A DNA stretch of 64,000 nt. Origin: Mactra quadrangularis. Taxonomy: Eukaryota; Mollusca; Bivalvia; Venerida; Mactridae. How positions within the stretch are numbered: the first letter of the stretch is position 1; each line of letters opens with the position of its first letter. The notes beneath the pieces were generated by a model. The model did not search any database. It had not been told where the DNA came from and saw only the letters and a list, made by a program, of their open reading frames with translations. Shown one piece after another: positions 54,955-64,000 of the stretch. Where the stretch lies: NCBI GenBank assembly GCA_025267735.1, contig CM046307.1, positions 3,209,258-3,273,257 on the forward strand. Direction: 5' to 3'. Position numbers and translations under genes: made by a program.

Positions 54955-55347
54955 GTATCTCACAAAAAATTGGTCTTGCAAATTTTTGTCAGCTGATTTT
55001 ATTTCAACCAGCAAAAATGAAAAAATTGCTGGCATTTTTTCTCCAAATGTTAATGGCATACATAGTAACTATTCATATATGCAATATAAAAACAACATGG
55101 TACTATATTTTACTATAAATTGTGTTATTATTGTGAGATAGACAAAAAGTAACCAACATGTTTGTCTGTGAATCTTTAATTATTACTTTCAATCTATCTT
55201 GCTGTTTTAATGCTGATTTGAGCCTTATTAGTTTGGACAGAAATATTTTTGCAGTGTTTTCAAATCGCAAAAGTCAAAATAAAAGTTACTTGCAATTTTC
55301 AAAATCCACTTGCATTTTGCGAGTATGCAAGCTTTAATTCAAGCCCT
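54955..55347. repeat. AGGGCTTGAATT-ended repeat, copy 1
   Basis: Begins ACAGGGCTGG and ends TTTAATTCAAGCCCTGG. The internal text (TTGCAAATTTTTG, TTTCAACC) is shared with 57519-57842. Weak terminal inversion; an old MITE. Confidence 0.5.
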
Positions 55348-55584
55348 GGACTAATAGGTGTTGGGTAATTACTGACAATTGTAGAATAGTACAAATGTAT
55401 TGTATTTGTTAATACAAATAAACTATTATAGAAAGGGTAATGTTTCTATCAACTTTATTTAATATATATATATACCTAACTTGTAATTGTATAATCTCTT
55501 ATTGGACAATACTTGTGAACAATTTCATATTTCATTTGTATAACCATTTAGTATGCAACTTTCATTTTGTGTAATATTCATATT

Positions 55585-55661
55585 GCGGGTGTAGCGGAAT
55601 ATGTTTGTAAATTAATATAAGAAAAGAGTGAGTTATGACCCTTTTGCACTAAACCTGCGAT
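55585..55661. repeat. GGGTTTAGCG palindrome, degenerate copy
   Basis: GCGGGTGTAGCGGAATATG at the left and CCTTTTGCACTAAACCTGCG at the right; same architecture as 53430 and 57349. Confidence 0.6.
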
Positions 55662-55755
55662 ATACAGCTAACCTTTTTCTCAGGTTCTACCAGTTCTCCA
55701 GTCTTCCATTTACTATATTGATGTTTTGTTTATTCATTATGTTAGTTTATTCTGC

Positions 55756-56020
55756 TTATTATACCCCCGCTTCGAAGAAGAGGGGGGTATAATGTTTTAC
55801 CCTTGTCCATGCGTCTGTGCGTCCGTTACAAAATTTCCGTCACAGTTTTCTCAGCAACTATAACATGCAGCAGCCTAATACTTTGTATATTGCTTCATCC
55901 CATAGTCCCATGTGGTGTAAAGCGATTTCATGCTCCTTGCTCATCTACTTCCTGTTTGTCGCATATTTTTAGATTTTTGCGGGGGTATCACTAGTGAGCA
56001 TTAGCTCAAAGATTTATTTA
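55756..56020 (+). repeat. 265-bp repeat, copy 3
   Basis: Same orientation as the other copies. The last 15 bases are diverged (GATTTATTTA). Confidence 0.85.
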
Positions 56021-57348
56021 ATTTTTTTATTTATATTTTTCCATAATTCTTATTTGTTCTTGAAGTATCTATTTCAATATCAAAATTAGGCCACAAAAAG
56101 TTGATCATATGTTCTAAGGATATTTCTGGGGGGAAAATGGGGTGAGCGAGCCAAGAAAAAAAATTTAAAAAGTCTTTTTTCAATTGCTTTATATAGCAGT
56201 TTGATCAAATTTTTATGAGTGAGCGAGGAAATAAAAATATTTTTTTGTAAAAACTGTCAAAATTAAGGTGCGAGCGAATCCATAGAACATATGATCAACT
56301 TGTTGTGGCCTTATCTATGGACTGCAAAGAAAATAGACATTTATCTGGTGCAAACATGTTTTTATTACATCAAACACTTCTAATAAAAAGGGACTTTCTG
56401 TTGTATGGAATTTTTAATTTAGTATGTGTATGTTTAATATTACATTTCAAAGTAAAAGTAGATCAAAACAGAAAGTAGACTTCGTTTTTTAACAAATTTG
56501 TTGAATTTGTCCTTCAAAACATTAGTTTTGATCATGATAAGTTTAAGACAAAGTCTTGGGATAGAAATAAGTAAATGTATCTTTATATTGTGGCTTTCAT
56601 ATTAATTAGTTCATGAAATATCCAATTTTACTTTTTTATATGGTGGGAACAAGGCTGTCCGAAAAAGAAAAAGATTAAACTGTTCTTCTGCTATCAATCT
56701 TTTTGAAGTTTTTTATATCATGCCAAACAATTAAATATTCATAAATTCTTTATATGGTTTTTGAAAGCACATTTTATCTCAAGAATAAATTGATCCAATT
56801 GTTTATTAATCTTGTTTTCCGTTAATTTTTGTATTAAGAAAATGGATTACAATGTATGTATATTTTGTTTGTCTTCTTAATAGTACTAGGATTGATTGTT
56901 TATTTATCTATGTCGAACCATGGACATGTTAGTTACTATGTCACATGTTTTTAGGACCATAGGACATATATACCTGAGGCCCTTATTATCAAGGGTCTTA
57001 CGACTGATTTTAGTCATAAATCCTTCTATATTGTTATGTTAAACTGTCTTAAGATTTTTGATAATATGCTGCCATGTATATAATATGTAAGCAACGTTTC
57101 TTAGTAACACAACGCCGTTGTTATATTGTTAATACAACCTTGACCATTATGAAACCGGTTGTGGTATAAAAAATGTAGTCAATTTAAATTTTTAGATTTT
57201 TATTTTTTATTTGATACCAGCATATGTACGTATGTATATGTATTATATATTAGTAATATACAGCATGTTTAAATTGCTTGTAGATTTTTTTATTTTTCTA
57301 TACATGTACATCAGTGTTCATATTTATGTCATTCTATTTCTATACATT
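56021..57348. other. Intergenic, non-coding
   Basis: GCCACAAAAAGTTGATCATATG at about 56091 and CATATGATCAACTTGTTGTGGC at about 56289 are inverted, enclosing GAGCGAG-rich text: a foldback of about 220 bases. No gene. Confidence 0.5.
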
Positions 57349-57422
57349 GTGGGTTTAGCGCAAAACGGTCGCAGCTCACTTTTTTCTTATATTGAGTTAC
57401 AACCATTTTGTGCTAAACCCGC
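57349..57422. repeat. 70-bp GGGTTTAGCGCAAAA palindrome, copy 3
   Basis: TGGGTTTAGCGCAAAACGGT and ACCATTTTGTGCTAAACCC are inverted around a T-rich middle. Best preserved copy. Confidence 0.8.
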
Positions 57423-57518
57423 AACATGTACATTAGTGGTCATTTTTTGTCATTTTTTTTTAGGCGGGTTTACAAATCTATATTTGTATTTATGTTTACA
57501 ATAATTACATATTTTTAG

Positions 57519-57842
57519 GGCTTGAATTAAAAACTGGCCAAATTCCAGTAGATTTTGAAAATTGTGTTTAACTTTTATTTCAACCTGAAAATTTTTGTGA
57601 GATGTAATCATGGTAATAACAAACTTTCCTCAGCTCACTTCAACCTAGATATCACGGTCTGTTTTATCTGCTTGCCTGTAAATAACCGTAGTTAAATATA
57701 TTGCTGTGTTGTTTTATAGTCATACAATTTTATGAATAATTTATGCTATTAAAATTATGGGCAGTATTTGACTTTCATTTTGCCAGCCAAAATAATTTCA
57801 ACTTGAAATAATTTGCAAGAGTTTTTTTCCAATTCAAGCCCT
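57519..57842. repeat. AGGGCTTGAATT-ended repeat, copy 2
   Basis: Ends AGGGCTTGAATTAAAA and CCAATTCAAGCCCT are inverted. The middle is AT-rich. Partner of 54955-55347. Confidence 0.6.
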
Positions 57843-57951
57843 TTGTTTACTATACATGCTAATTTTTGTGTTCTTTTTTACCTAACTACCAAATTCTAGC
57901 CATAAACCATGTTTTCACTGGATTGATTTTTTTTACATTATATTTTTTGTT

Positions 57952-58232
57952 TTATTATACCCCCGCTTCGAAGAAGAGGGGGGTATACTGTTTTACCCTT
58001 GTCTGTCCGTGCGTCCGTCTGTCCGTCCGTCCGTTACAAAATTTCGGTCGCAGTTTTCTCAGCAACTATATCATGCAGCAGCCTAATACTTTGCATATTG
58101 CTTCATCCCATAGTCCCATGTGGTGTAAAGTGATTTCATGCTCCTTGCTCATCTACTTCCTGTTAGTTGCATATTTTTAGATTTTGGCGGGGGTATCACT
58201 AGTGAGCATTAGCTCACAGATTTACTTGTTTT
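57952..58232 (+). repeat. 265-bp repeat, copy 4
   Basis: Longest copy, with an expanded (CCGT/CTGT)n stretch near 58000-58032. Same orientation as the others. Confidence 0.88.
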
Positions 58233-59989
58233 GTAACTGTTATGTATTATTTCTAGTATAATTGTTTTGTGTTAAGATTGAAGGTCCCCTTTATATAAAA
58301 CTACATGTATACTTTGACCACAAGAATTTCTTAGAAAACAGGTATCTTAATAAGCAGTGCATTTCTTTTGTATTTATCATGCCAGATTTTTAAATAATAT
58401 CACATGTAACTATTATTTCGCATTTCTAATTAAAAACTACAGTATTTTGTATCAAAGGGAGATAATAGCTCACTTTCAATAACAGATAACATTGGGATAC
58501 TCCTTTGTAAATCTAATCCATGCACAATGATAAGCATGATATAATGAATACAAATAATATGTTTTGTAATCATTTATCATAATTTTCAAGTATAATAATG
58601 ACTGTAAATTTGTATAATGGAAATTCAACCTTGAGGTCGACATGGATGAAAGTTCTCAAGACTGTTCCTGAAGTTTGTGATTTTAGGGGTCTGAGATAGG
58701 GTTCTTTTCCAAAAGTCTATAGATGTAAAAGCTTCTGAAATCATGAAACATCAGGAACTACATTCTGAAAGTTTCTAACTTTTACCCATAAATAAATGAC
58801 TTTGTTTTAATCATAAATTTATGGACTAAATATGTATTTACTCAGTATATCTTTGAAAGTTTTGTGTCTAGTTTTCAGTTCTATAATATCAGATTAATAA
58901 CACATCAGTATTGAATTGACCATCATTTATCATTGTAGAAAAGTGCAATTATTACATGCATTCAAACTAAGCTAATTAACATTTATTTGTTATGAGTTTA
59001 AGCTGGTCTGGTCATTCTTGGATCACAGAAAATAAATCATATTTTGATTCCATCCGATTTATAACTACCAATATAATTGATTGTCTTAATTTGGGGAATT
59101 GTCTCAATATAGGAACCTTTTTTTCTTCTATAATGATGCATTTGGAACTTAACAATTTGTCAAAAATCAAATGATTTTACAATGACAATGTTGGTCTTTA
59201 TATGGAGATTTTTACTGTATTTGACTGTAAAACTCTTTAGTCATAGATTACTAGTTCACTTACAGTGTACAGATGTCACACAGACTCACACTAGAGAAAA
59301 AATAACCAGCATAAATTAAATTGAAATAATTTACCTTAGATGCAAATATTTCAGCTTCCATTTCTAGTTTTGAAGATCAAAATTTTTGAGCATGAGAACA
59401 TTTAATGGTTTTTTTTCTATATAAATTAGGCTTTTGTGTATAATAAGGAAATTCACAAATTTCAGGGTTTTTGACATTTTTTTAACTTTTAACCATTGAT
59501 ACATTGTATAAACTAATTTGAAAATTCACATTGAATTGTGCATTACATACATGTATAGTCCATTTTTCTAACCTGTTAAGTTTGAATAATTTCATGGTGA
59601 TTGAATACACACTATTACAATATCACAAGTGTTGAACAAAGAACACAAAGTACCATGGAATTATTCATGTTTTAGTTGTTGAGAAAAAAACCTATAAATG
59701 TGCTGGAAGATTATTTTCAAAAAGACTGATGTATGATTCAAGTATAAAATTTAATGTATTGTGATTTTATTAGATAATACATTTTATATATTATTTTACT
59801 AGTACATGTATACTGACTATGTGATACAAGCAATATTGATTTTAAAGACAATTAGTATTATAAAAATAAAACTGATTATATCAAATAATATTTTCGTTAT
59901 TTTTAATCTTATATTGCACTGGTTCATGGTGCAGGTAAGCTGTTTCAAATATAGTGTCCTAAAGGGGCTACTGGTTGGAGCTTCACCCA
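58233..59989. other. Intergenic, non-coding
   Basis: No supported gene or repeat with a partner here. Confidence 0.4.
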
Positions 59990-60330
59990 GACTAGTTATA
60001 TCAGATCTGTAACCCGATAAAAATCCAGGGTCTGAACATGACCTCTTGAGTCTTAACCCGGCACTCTACCATGTCGCCATAAAAGCTAGCGTGAAGGCAA
60101 GAGATTAGAAGTACGGTATTAAACTTCTGCTACATACACCCCTCTTTAGCAGAATTTGTCCTCAAATTCTTGGAGTTTGACTGCTTTCATGACTAAAGGT
60201 GCAATCACACAATTCCATTATAGGTCTATGTACCTTGGGTGCCAAATGCAACCTGATAAAAATTCATGGTCCAAACTGAGATTGGAACCCACAACCTGAG
60301 GGTAAGCGAATTGGCAACTTCAATTATTTT
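59990..60330 (-). mobile_element. Two degenerate family-2 SINE heads
   Basis: Minus strand: TGGCGACATGGTAGAGTGCC with TTCAGACCCTGG (60025-60085), and a second weaker head at about 60240-60320 (GGTTCCAATCTCAGTTTGGA). Shared with 47955-48240. Confidence 0.5.
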
Positions 60331-60333
60331 AAA

Positions 60334-60560
60334 ACAATAATAATAATGAAGACTTTATAGAGGCAACACAGTTAGGCAAAGCCCAATCTTCCCTGTGAGC
60401 ATCTTAGCATACATGTAGTATATTATATACAACAAGCAAGGTAAACATTTGACAAGTGATTAAACAAACTTACAACAAATATACGATAAAAGAAGTATTA
60501 TAAATTTAAGATTAGTAAAGAGAATATAAATAATAATTTAAGATTAGTGAAGAGAATAAA
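60334..60560 (-). mobile_element. 3' fragment of a LINE A/B family member
   Basis: (TAA)n then AAGACTTTATAGAGGCAACA to CAATCTTCCCTGTGAG matches the LINE B 3' UTR at 18880-18960. Only the last about 200 bases are present: a strongly 5'-truncated insertion. Confidence 0.8.
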
Positions 60561-62727
60561 CTCTTGAAATTTACAGACGAAGTACTATTGACATTGTATT
60601 AAGAGTAGTGCTGGGTATCTCCAGTCACGATGTTGTATATTTAATTAGTATATCTAGTTTAATGATGCATTGCTACATTCACATGTAACGTGAAACATAC
60701 TGTACAATACATGTTATGCAACAAATAACGGGAGATCACCTCTTATATACAGATACATGTGATGTTTTAAATAAGGGGAGTGAACCAGGCATGTATATGA
60801 TACATGTGTTGTCAGATTACCACTTTAACAGTCCCTTCCTCTCTGAAAATTACATGTCTATGTCTCTGCTTCCTGTAGTTCAGAAAAATAAGGAAATATA
60901 CCACAACCAGTCCATGGTGGTTTTCTAGGTGCAATCGGTCCATTTTCAGGACCAGGGGCCTCTCCAGTACCAATTCATAGATGGTCTTAGGTTGATATGC
61001 ATAATGTTTATTGCCATAAATGTGTTTTTTTTTTATCTCAAATGTCCTAAAACTTTAAAGGCAGATGTCCTATATATAATGAACCAGGCTCTTATATTCC
61101 TCCCTAACCTATGGTGTCATTAGATCGGCAGTAATTTTGCTACTTCGTCTATGCTGTCAGTGTTAGCGTCCATGTTTTAGACCGTCTCGTCGCTTTCAGA
61201 AAATAGAGCAAAAATAGAAATAGAAACCGTGGGAAAACGAACAAGAACCTTGCAGTGTATCGATTTGCTTTTACGGATAAATAGGTTTGTTTATAATTAT
61301 TTAAAAAATGTATAATTTGTATTCTCTCTAAATTAAATTGTCATTTGTCGACTAATAAATATCTCCGCCATTGTAATTGTACTATAATTCGGATAAAACA
61401 CTTTCAGTTAAATATCGCACAATTTTCGGATAATGTGCGCAATGGTGTTAAATTAATCACTTCCATTTGCAAACATGATTATTGCTGTGACCGTATGTGG
61501 CTTTATAGTCACATCCAACAACATTACTGTTTTGTAATCCCTTTAGCAACTAGGTTAAGTTTCTTGCCTACCATCCAATTACAGTGAACTCAACTGAAAC
61601 AAACAATGCATGTCTCTTCAAAACGAAAGTTGTGGGAATCAAACCTGCATAAATTGATAAACAAATGCTTCCACCTTACCATGCTATAATAAATTAATAG
61701 TGTTTATTTGCTTGATATTTTCTACAATTTTCGAAATTGCATGTTGCAAACTCGATAGTTACGGGTCGCACTTGCCAATTCCGGGTCACGTGACAGATGC
61801 TTTAATCCGGAGTGGTCTCAACAGGGTTAAAATTGATAAAACAGCCGATTTTTTGTCAATAAAGACTTTCTCTCATATTTTCTTCCAAGTTAAACCAAAA
61901 TAAAGCTCGTAAATGAAAGATCTGCCCTGGATTCGTCATGTTATGTCCTTTTTCAATCAAAGGGAAGTAACTGTTGCAGTTTACCATTAAAATATTCATT
62001 ATATATGTACTTTTGTATTCAATTAGTCTGGGAACCAACGATCAGTATTTAAAATACAATACAGATCAATTTTGGGAGCCAGAAGACTCTTGGATTAGTT
62101 CAGGTAGATCCGCAATGTAAAGAGAACTTGATTGTACTGAAGCCATATGTCATTTTTATAGCTGAAGTTCTGAAAGAGTTTGCTTTTCCTTTTGCCAATC
62201 TTTGTATAGTGTCATGTAAATATTAATAACTGGAAATAAAACTAACTAAAACTAAGTATCAACAAAATGATTTCATTTTATGTAAATCCTGCACACAAGT
62301 ACATAAAAGATGGATTATGGAACGTAATCAATGTTGATGTTAATACACAGACTAATCCGTAAATCACGTCACTAAAACTTGTCTGCAACATTACATTTGT
62401 CCGAGAATATGCCGCCTCCGAAAAATAAAGTTTGGGGTAAATTGTAAAAATAATGGATGGACCAGAATGTGCATTTAGTAGTATGATGTTACATCAATAA
62501 AAAAAATAATAAAACATCACTGTGATGCAGTTTTATAAAAATTCTACCTTTTATTAAAATATCATATGGTATATCGAATATCGATTATTTTGTATTGATA
62601 ACAATATCGTATTCAATTACTTAGAAACTGCCCAACTCTCAATAAAAATTAAAGAGGGGAAGAGTAGAAGAGTGGCGGTGATAGCAGGCAGGGTTCGACA
62701 CTAACAGTTTCACTGGATACCCAGGAT
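60561..62727. other. Region upstream of RAE1
   Basis: No coding exon recognised. Short ORFs (60716, 60929, 61345, 61700) lack domains. A CpG-richer part lies at about 61120-61310 and 61740-61830. Confidence 0.35.
61750..61825 (+). promoter_or_regulatory. Possible RAE1 promoter patch with E-box
   Basis: CpG-richer segment with GTCACGTGAC (61785-61794), a perfect palindromic CACGTG E-box, and CCGG-rich neighbours. It lies about 1.8 kb before the RAE1 start codon. A 5' UTR intron is implied by the acceptor at 63611-63612. Promoter role is inference. Confidence 0.25.
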
Positions 62728-62935
62728 CCCAAAAACTTGGTAGGAATCCCTGTGATTCACAGCTAGGGGTTCTGTCAGGAACCCTGAAAATTGCCATGCT
62801 TTGTTAATTACAGTTGGTAACTGCAAATCTGCATTCAAGTTTTTGTTCTGTATTGGAAGAATCTCAAACATTAAGGAGGAAACCCTGAGTAACTGACTAC
62901 GGATTCCAGTGGGATCCAAGTTGAAAATAGTGTCA
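62728..62935 (+). repeat. Dispersed repeat, partner of 2858-3080
   Basis: CCCAAAAACTTGGTAGGAA, GGGGTTCTGTCAGG and TTAAGGAGGAAACCCTGAG correspond to the same blocks near 2860-3050. Same orientation. Confidence 0.65.
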
Positions 62936-63293
62936 AACCCAGATTGCAGGTGGCTTTATAGTCTTAAGTTAAATGGTTAGATATCTTAAAATTGGATTGG
63001 CCCTGCTGAATTGGGACCAACCTGGGGCTGGAGACTGTCATAGTGGTCCATTAAGTCCCATCTTCAGGGTACTGTATAGTGATAAAATTGTGCTTTTACT
63101 TGCCGCCTTTAAAGACCTCAAAGGGAAGCCAATGATTTTTTTACATACATTTGATATAGTTTACTGGAAGGCTTTTTAACTGAACCTGTTGCATGTATGG
63201 TTGATTCATCCTGTTATGTGTGTGCTAGTTGAATACTGGAATAAAATTTAGTAATTAGTGTAAAATATTTTGATAAATTTCATGTTTGAAATA

Positions 63294-63459
63294 CAGTAGA
63301 TCTGCAGAGTGGCCCTGTACAGAACAAATCCATTGCTCAACAACAGTTTTTTTAAGATTTTCCAGTGGTGTGATTTTAATTGAATTTGACCTCTGCAGAG
63401 CAACAACCTCTGAACAGTAACACTTAAAGTCTCAGAGGGTGTTTTTTCAAGAGATACTG
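63294..63459. mobile_element. Tc1/mariner-type MITE, reverse relative of 4230
   Basis: TA-CAGTAGATCTGCAGAG at the left and AGATACTG-TA at the right. The reverse complement of its middle (TTCAGAGGTTGTTGCTCTGC) matches 4284-4310. Confidence 0.6.
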
Positions 63460-63612
63460 TACACTGTACTGTAGTGTATGATAATTCCTGGATTTGTAGC
63501 TCAACACAGAAAGTAGTTAATTTCATTTACATGAAATTGTTTTTATTTTACTAAATTCAAAATTTTGTAAATCCACTTGTCCTATAATTTGTTACATTTA
63601 TCTTTTTTTCAG

Positions 63613-63745
63613 TGTACAGTCCTGACATTCAGTGATGTCATTTTTTGGATCCACTGCTGGTTCCACGTTTGGTAATACAAGCCAAAATGCTGGGATGTTT
63701 GGTGCTACTGCCAATACTAACTACAATGCCATGAAAGACTTGGAG
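63613..63745 (+). CDS. RAE1: RAE1 first coding exon
   Basis: The exon follows TTTTTTTCAG. The ATG is at 63635; the exon ends in GAG before GTAATT (phase 0). The 37 residues start MSFFGSTAGSTFGNTSQNAG and end NYNAMKDLE. Human RAE1 starts [20 protein letters not shown] and reaches HNPMKDIE, so length, FG-rich character and the MKD(I/L)E end agree. RAE1/Gle2 is a seven-blade WD40 protein that binds the GLEBS motif of NUP98 at nuclear pores, supports mRNA export and takes part in spindle assembly. The WD40 exons lie beyond the window. The 22 bases before the ATG are 5' UTR, and the acceptor implies an upstream non-coding exon. Confidence 0.9.
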
Positions 63746-64000
63746 GTAATTTATTTAAGTTCATTTTTATGGAAGAACTCCCAATTATAGCATGTTATTT
63801 ATTTAAAAGTGCAGACATCTAAGATATACATTCAATAAAGGACAATTGTAAATTTCATGTAAATTTGTTATATATAGGGTGTCAAAACTTTTATGTATAT
63901 TATGGTCTTCACCTTAAATTAGTAATGCAAAGCCTGTGACATGCAAAAATTGTTTTGGGATATAAAAAAGCTTATTTCATATAACAGTGCTAGTGCTTGC

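Overview
This is AT-rich eukaryotic DNA carrying parts of two animal host genes on the + strand, embedded in a dense mobile-element landscape. Small exons lie in kilobase-sized introns. Non-LTR retrotransposons, a Ty3/Gypsy remnant, tRNA-derived SINEs and many MITE-like inverted repeats fill the rest. The genes and the style of the repeats fit a lophotrochozoan, most likely a bivalve mollusc; that assignment is inference, because no ribosomal or mitochondrial marker is present.

Host genes. Six exons between 3416 and 51442 encode the C-terminal part (about 148 residues plus stop) of a TMEM65 orthologue, a mitochondrial inner-membrane protein. Every splice site is GT/AG and the phases join cleanly; exons coding for the N-terminus lie outside the window. 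A poly(A) signal with a T/GT-rich downstream tract follows at 51636. At the right edge (63613-63745) is the first coding exon of RAE1 (Gle2), an mRNA export and mitotic factor, also on +. A CACGTG-containing, CpG-richer patch near 61.8 kb is a possible promoter.

Intron 1 (3461-33179) is a transposon graveyard. It holds a 937-bp TIR element with two convergent tRNA-like heads (5310-6246). A minus-strand CR1-like LINE (LINE A, 7062-14422) is interrupted by an opposite-strand LINE fragment (LINE C, 8667-10725) that keeps an open reverse transcriptase frame. A decayed Gypsy pol (14696-17990) sits between 157-bp direct repeats. A second minus-strand CR1-like LINE (LINE B, 18867-24440) has ORF1 split by a 391-bp insertion with a 14-bp target duplication and a hammerhead-ribozyme-like motif, suggesting a Penelope-like or retrozyme-like source.

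The most unusual block is 24441-31273. Two pairs of perfectly identical direct repeats (R2, 124 bp; R3, 157 bp) are arranged R2-X-R3|R2-Y-R3, which looks like two head-to-tail units with the same ends but different interiors. Unit Y holds a 20-bp minisatellite. Short unidentified minus-strand coding fragments flank the block.

Introns 2-5 and the intergenic 51.7-63.6 kb contain a 1.2-kb TIR element with its target duplication (36235-37436), several smaller TIR or foldback elements, SINE copies, four same-orientation copies of a 265-bp repeat, and pairs of older dispersed repeats.
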